From CAIXTV01 sp037144095 (lineage in GTDB: Bacteria; Bacteroidota; Bacteroidia; Bacteroidales; CAIXTV01): a stretch of 16,903 bases of DNA. The notes beneath the pieces are model-generated. The model was not told where the DNA came from and did not search any database. It saw only the letters and a program-made list of their open reading frames with translations. How positions within the stretch are numbered: the stretch's first letter is position 1; each line of letters begins with the position of its first letter. This document shows, one piece after another, positions 14,572 through 16,903 of the stretch. The translations under genes and the position numbers were made by a program. The stretch spans positions 1 through 16,903 of the forward strand of contig JBAWXL010000076.1 of NCBI GenBank assembly GCA_037144095.1, in the 5' to 3' direction.

Positions 14572-15297
14572 TTATTTTCGATTTCCTAAGAAACGAAGTA
14601 AAAATAAAAAGAGGTTGATAAAATCCAGATACAGTGTAAGCGCCCCCATAATGGTAAGTTTTCGGGCTGAATCGCTACCCATTTCGGCGGTTGCACCAAT
14701 GCGTTTAATCTTTTGCACGTCCCACGCAGTTAGCCCTGTGAACACCAATACGCCAATAAAGCTAATGATATAATCTAATTGTTCACTGCCAATAATCATA
14801 TTAACCAACATGGCAATGATGATTCCTATTAAACCCATCATCATAATGGAACCAAATTTTGATAAGTCAACTTTGGTGGTGTAGCCTGCGACTGCCATTA
14901 TGCCAAACATTCCTGCCGTTATGGCAAAAGTAGTGGCAATGGAAGCTTGAGTATATACCAATAAAATAAAACTCAGGCTCATGCCCATAATTATTGAATA
15001 CACAATAAACAAGATGGTTAAAGCCCCTGCCGACAAGCGATTGAAGCCTAACGACATGAGTAATACAAAACCGATTGGAGCTAACATAACAATCCAACCT
15101 AATGGTGATAAACCGGTTTCTCCGATTAGAAGAGATAATAAAGAAGGAGTAGCCGCAAAGAAATATGCTGTAACAGCAGTGGCTGATCATGCCAGAAACA
15201 TCCAGGAGAAAACATTGGCAACAAAGGTTTTGGCTACATTTACGGGTTCAGCTTTCGACTGAATGATGTTGAAGGGATTTTGATTAAATTCGTTCAT
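14572..15297 (-). pseudogene. Bax inhibitor-1/YccA family membrane protein interrupted by in-frame TGA
   Basis: The natural start is the ATG at 15297, product MNEFNQNPFNIIQSKAEPVN. The frame runs to codon 36, meets a TGA at codon 37 (15189-15187), and continues in the same phase to TAA at 14572: 241 codons counting the TGA, the usual family length. After the TGA come SATAVTAYFF, GWIVMLAPIGFVLLM and five more hydrophobic helices, then the family signatures TAWDVQKIKR and GALTLYLDFINLFLFLLRFL. Seven membrane segments fit a BI-1 family inner-membrane protein, a group linked to calcium leak and membrane stress. The TGA falls in the first helix, where a small or hydrophobic residue is expected; a single change from GGA or TTA would explain it. 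The next ATG (15087) lies in the second helix and would give a truncated 171-residue product. It sits 55 bp after folE and has no promoter box of its own, so it is probably in the same transcript. A sequencing error is possible. Confidence 0.85.
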
Positions 15298-15352
15298 ATA
15301 TAATTTTTGTTTTTAATTTTAAGTGCCTATTTCATCAATAATTATGCCATTG

Positions 15353-15994
15353 TCAGTGCAAGTCAGCACTTATCAGATGCATAAATTCCTGACGGGTTTT
15401 ATCTATTAGAAAGGCTCCCGTGAAATCGGAAGTAGTAGTAACAGAGTTTTGTTTTTGAATGCCACGCATTGCCATACACAGATGCTGCGCCTCAATAACT
15501 ACAGCCACTCCGAGAGGTTTCAAAGTTTTTTGTATGCATTCTTTTATTTGCATGGTTAAGCGTTCCTGCACCTGAAGACGGCGGGCAAAAGCATCTACTA
15601 CGCGGGGTATTTTACTCAATCCTACTATATGCCCATTTGGGATATAAGCTACATGGGCTTTGCCAAAGAAAGGTATCATGTGGTGCTCGCACATCGAATA
15701 GATTTCGATATCTTTCACCAAGACCATTTGGCGGTAATCTTCTTTAAACATGGCAGAACGCAATATTTCTTCCGGGTTCAAATCATAACCATGAGTTAGG
15801 AACTGAATGGCTTTCGCTACTCGCATAGGAGTATCCATCAAACCATCTCTTTCGGGATTTTCGCCTATGATTCGCAAAATCTCCATGTAATGGGGCTTCA
15901 ACTTATCAATTAGCTCATAGTTATATTGTTCAACACGTTCGTAGCCATCCATCATGTTTTCTTCGCCCATATCGTTTAGTGTGTTTTTCATCAT
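15353..15994 (-). CDS. folE: GTP cyclohydrolase I
   Basis: FolE converts GTP to 7,8-dihydroneopterin triphosphate, the entry step to folate, queuosine and biopterin-type cofactors, in the cytoplasm. The 213-residue product carries GENPERDGLMDTPMRVAKA and the zinc site: C102 and H105 in MCEHHMIPFFG and C173 in QHLCMAMRG. SVTTTSDFTGAF and the TRQEFMHLIS end are typical. I start at the first of two adjacent ATGs (15994) because the longer frame to 16054 is encoded by low-complexity intergenic repeat sequence and is not FolE-like. Two overlapping TAnnTTTG boxes lie about 150 bp upstream. The neighbouring pterin synthase upstream and shared strand suggest one pathway. It ends in TGA, shown by the normal family end, so TGA does act as a stop in this genome. 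Confidence 0.97.
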   Translation of the reverse strand: MMKNTLNDMGEENMMDGYERVEQYNYELIDKLKPHYMEILRIIGENPERDGLMDTPMRVAKAIQFLTHGYDLNPEEILRSAMFKEDYRQMVLVKDIEIYSMCEHHMIPFFGKAHVAYIPNGHIVGLSKIPRVVDAFARRLQVQERLTMQIKECIQKTLKPLGVAVVIEAQHLCMAMRGIQKQNSVTTTSDFTGAFLIDKTRQEFMHLISADLH

Positions 15995-16031
15995 TTTTTG
16001 TTTTTGGAGTTCATAATTTCCTTCGTTCGAA

Positions 16032-16068
16032 AAATTCCAAGACTCAAATTTCAAATTCCAAGACCCAA
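16032..16068. repeat. low-complexity CAAATTCCAAGAC repeat upstream of folE
   Basis: AAATTCCAAGAC occurs at 16032-16043 and again at 16053-16064 (21-bp spacing), with CAAATTTCA between. AAGACCCAA (16060-16068) is the inverse complement of 16204-16212, next to the pterin synthase stop. The element supplies the false N-terminal extension of folE. Confidence 0.7.
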
Positions 16069-16140
16069 GGGGGGAGTCGGTAATTTTAAATCTTTCGCTT
16101 TTATTTTTTCATCTCGTTTAAATAGTTTCTTTTAAAAGTG

Positions 16141-16157
16141 CAAAAATATCAAATATA
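16141..16157 (-). promoter_or_regulatory. candidate -7 promoter boxes for folE
   Basis: On the minus strand two TAnnTTTG boxes occur in tandem: TATATTTG (16157-16150) and TATTTTTG (16148-16141). Either would give a leader of about 130-150 bases before the ATG at 15994. -33 elements are not convincing. Confidence 0.42.
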
Positions 16158-16179
16158 ACCAACACTGTTTCCTTCTTTG

Positions 16180-16212
16180 AATTTGGATCTTGAAATTTGG
16201 ATTTTGGGTCTT
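16180..16212. repeat. low-complexity AATTTGGAT repeat after pterin synthase
   Basis: AATTTGGAT occurs at 16180-16188 and 16194-16202 (14-bp period), followed by TTGGGTCTT (16204-16212), which overlaps the end of the pterin synthase stop codon. It is partly inverted relative to the repeat at 16032-16068, so the intergenic transcript could fold between the two. Confidence 0.65.
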
Positions 16213-16625
16213 CAAAGTCCGTAGTATTCAACGTAATTATTTTCAGTTTCGTATAATTTCACACAATGTAGTTGCACTTTGTCTGAATTAATGTGACTTT
16301 CCAATTCATGAAAAATGGCAATGGCAATATTTTCGGTTGAAGCCAACTTGCCTTTCATGAAATCAACTTCAAGATTGATGTTTTTATGATCCATCTTTTC
16401 AATAATATAGTTATTGATGATAAGGCTTAAATCTTTCAAATTAATCACAAAACCGGTAAGGGGGTCGGCTTCACCCTTCACTGTGACAAATAAATCATAA
16501 TTGTGCCCATGCCAGTTGGGATTTGAACATTTACCAAAAACTTCGAGATTCTTTTCATCTGAAAAATCTTCACGAAACAGACGATGTGCAGCATTAAAAT
16601 GCTCTTTTCGGGTGATAAACACCAT
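16212..16625 (-). CDS. queD: 6-pyruvoyl-tetrahydropterin synthase / 6-carboxytetrahydropterin synthase family
   Basis: This cytoplasmic enzyme acts on dihydroneopterin triphosphate, the product of FolE, giving 6-carboxytetrahydropterin (queuosine route) or 6-pyruvoyl-tetrahydropterin (biopterin route). The 137-residue product keeps the zinc histidines H14 (FNAAHRL), H39 and H41 (WHGHNY), catalytic C33 (FGKCSNPN), D79-H80 (MDHKN) and E126 (YETENN). The FSDEKNLEVFGKCSNPN-x-HGHNY stretch is closer to animal-type PTPS than to the short E. coli QueD loop, so the symbol is provisional. I start at ATG 16625 (MVFITRKEHFNAAHRLF), where homology begins; an upstream ATG at 16661 lies within the likely promoter. 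It ends in TGA at the expected family length. The 217-bp gap before folE contains repeats and folE promoter boxes, so the two may be separate transcripts. Confidence 0.93.
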   Translation of the reverse strand: MVFITRKEHFNAAHRLFREDFSDEKNLEVFGKCSNPNWHGHNYDLFVTVKGEADPLTGFVINLKDLSLIINNYIIEKMDHKNINLEVDFMKGKLASTENIAIAIFHELESHINSDKVQLHCVKLYETENNYVEYYGL

Positions 16626-16650
16626 ATTTTCTTTGTTTTTTAATTCTAAA

Positions 16651-16658
16651 CAAAGGTA
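16651..16658 (-). promoter_or_regulatory. candidate -7 promoter box for the pterin synthase gene
   Basis: On the minus strand this reads TACCTTTG, an exact TAnnTTTG box, predicting a leader of about 20 bases before the ATG at 16625. That also argues against the longer start at 16661. No clear -33 box is seen. Confidence 0.5.
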
Positions 16659-16690
16659 CACATTTTTTGTTTTGTGGGAGGAATTATATT

Positions 16691-16733
16691 TTTAGACTGA
16701 ATGAAATTAGGCTGAAGGCTGAAGGAAAAAAGC
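16691..16733. repeat. dispersed GGCTGAAG-type repeat, copy 2
   Basis: TTTAGACTGAATGAAA is followed by GGCTGAAGGCTGAAGG and an A-run. It aligns without gaps to 987-1029 (36 of 43 bases), in the same orientation. It lies upstream of the pterin synthase promoter in a gene-free 278-bp end region, which otherwise shows only the right-edge repeat. Confidence 0.8.
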
Positions 16734-16848
16734 ATTTTGGTTGAAATTTTAAAAAGAAATAAGCTTCAAATCTTTATTTTAATATCCTCATATTCTTTTA
16801 TTTAAAATTAATAGATACTTTCGGAATGTTGAAATTTTAGGATATATG

Positions 16849-16903
16849 TATGCTAGAAGTTTAGCATAGGCTTCCACAACTGTTTTGGTATATGCTAGAA
16901 GTT
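16849..16903. repeat. 42-bp-period repeat with hairpin, cut by right edge
   Basis: TATGCTAGAAGTT occurs at 16849-16861 and again at 16891-16903, the last base of the window. The first copy forms a 7-bp hairpin, TATGCTA (16849-16855) with TAGCATA (16862-16868), around a GAAGTT loop. Two starts 42 bp apart suggest the beginning of a tandem or interspersed array continuing to the right. The 42 bp before the first copy are not similar, so 16849 is probably the array boundary. Confidence 0.7.

Noticed and set aside
16849..16903. CRISPR array
   Set aside because: Only 13 bp are repeated, with one visible interval, and there is no cas gene. The CCACAAC inner piece (GTTGTGG on the other strand) resembles the start of some Bacteroidota CRISPR repeats, but nothing more of such a repeat is present.

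Overview
The window looks like a chromosomal piece of a free-living or environmental member of the Bacteroidota. The evidence is an AT-rich genome with almost no Shine-Dalgarno sequences, several TAnnTTTG-type -7 promoter boxes, a giant secreted protein ending in a type IX secretion (T9SS) sorting domain, a GldM-type domain, a fused E1 alpha/beta 2-oxoacid dehydrogenase and a Bacteroidota-style lipoprotein. I cannot name the genus.

Left part (1-1868): a 21-bp tandem array runs in from the left edge. It is followed by a perfect AT-rich hairpin, an unrecognised 220-residue protein, a copy of a GGCTGAAG-type dispersed repeat, a long hairpin, and a small secreted protein built from the C-terminal domains of the T9SS/gliding protein GldM. 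The GldM-like reading frame is cut in two by an in-frame TGA.

Centre (2069-10195): one 2708-codon gene encodes a very large surface protein. Its order is signal peptide, glycine-rich domain, collagen-like stretch, many cysteine-containing Ig-like repeats of about 89 residues (partly organised in roughly 250-residue superunits), an FN3-like domain, a C-terminal beta-rich module and a type A T9SS sorting domain. Two strong intrinsic terminators follow it. The remainder of that 439-bp gap (10317-10634) holds a weak promoter candidate and nothing else I can recognise.

Right part (10635-16625): a two-gene forward unit (fused 2-oxoacid dehydrogenase E1, then a lipoprotein 3 bp downstream) converges with a reverse-strand block. 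The block contains a signal-peptide membrane protein of unknown function, a Bax-inhibitor-1-like membrane protein interrupted by an in-frame TGA, GTP cyclohydrolase I (folE), and a 6-pyruvoyl-tetrahydropterin/6-carboxytetrahydropterin synthase. The last two catalyse consecutive pterin steps, from GTP to dihydroneopterin triphosphate and on to a tetrahydropterin. The right edge holds a second copy of the dispersed repeat and the start of another repeat with a 42-bp period that leaves the window.

The points most worth a second look are: the two separate in-frame TGA interruptions in otherwise continuous genes; the stand-alone secreted GldM C-terminal module beside a giant T9SS cargo gene; the superunit structure of that cargo; the CxC/CxxC pairs in the linker of the fused dehydrogenase; and the edge repeats. 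No complete new system is demonstrable from this window alone. I found no tRNA, rRNA, transposase, integrase or CRISPR array.
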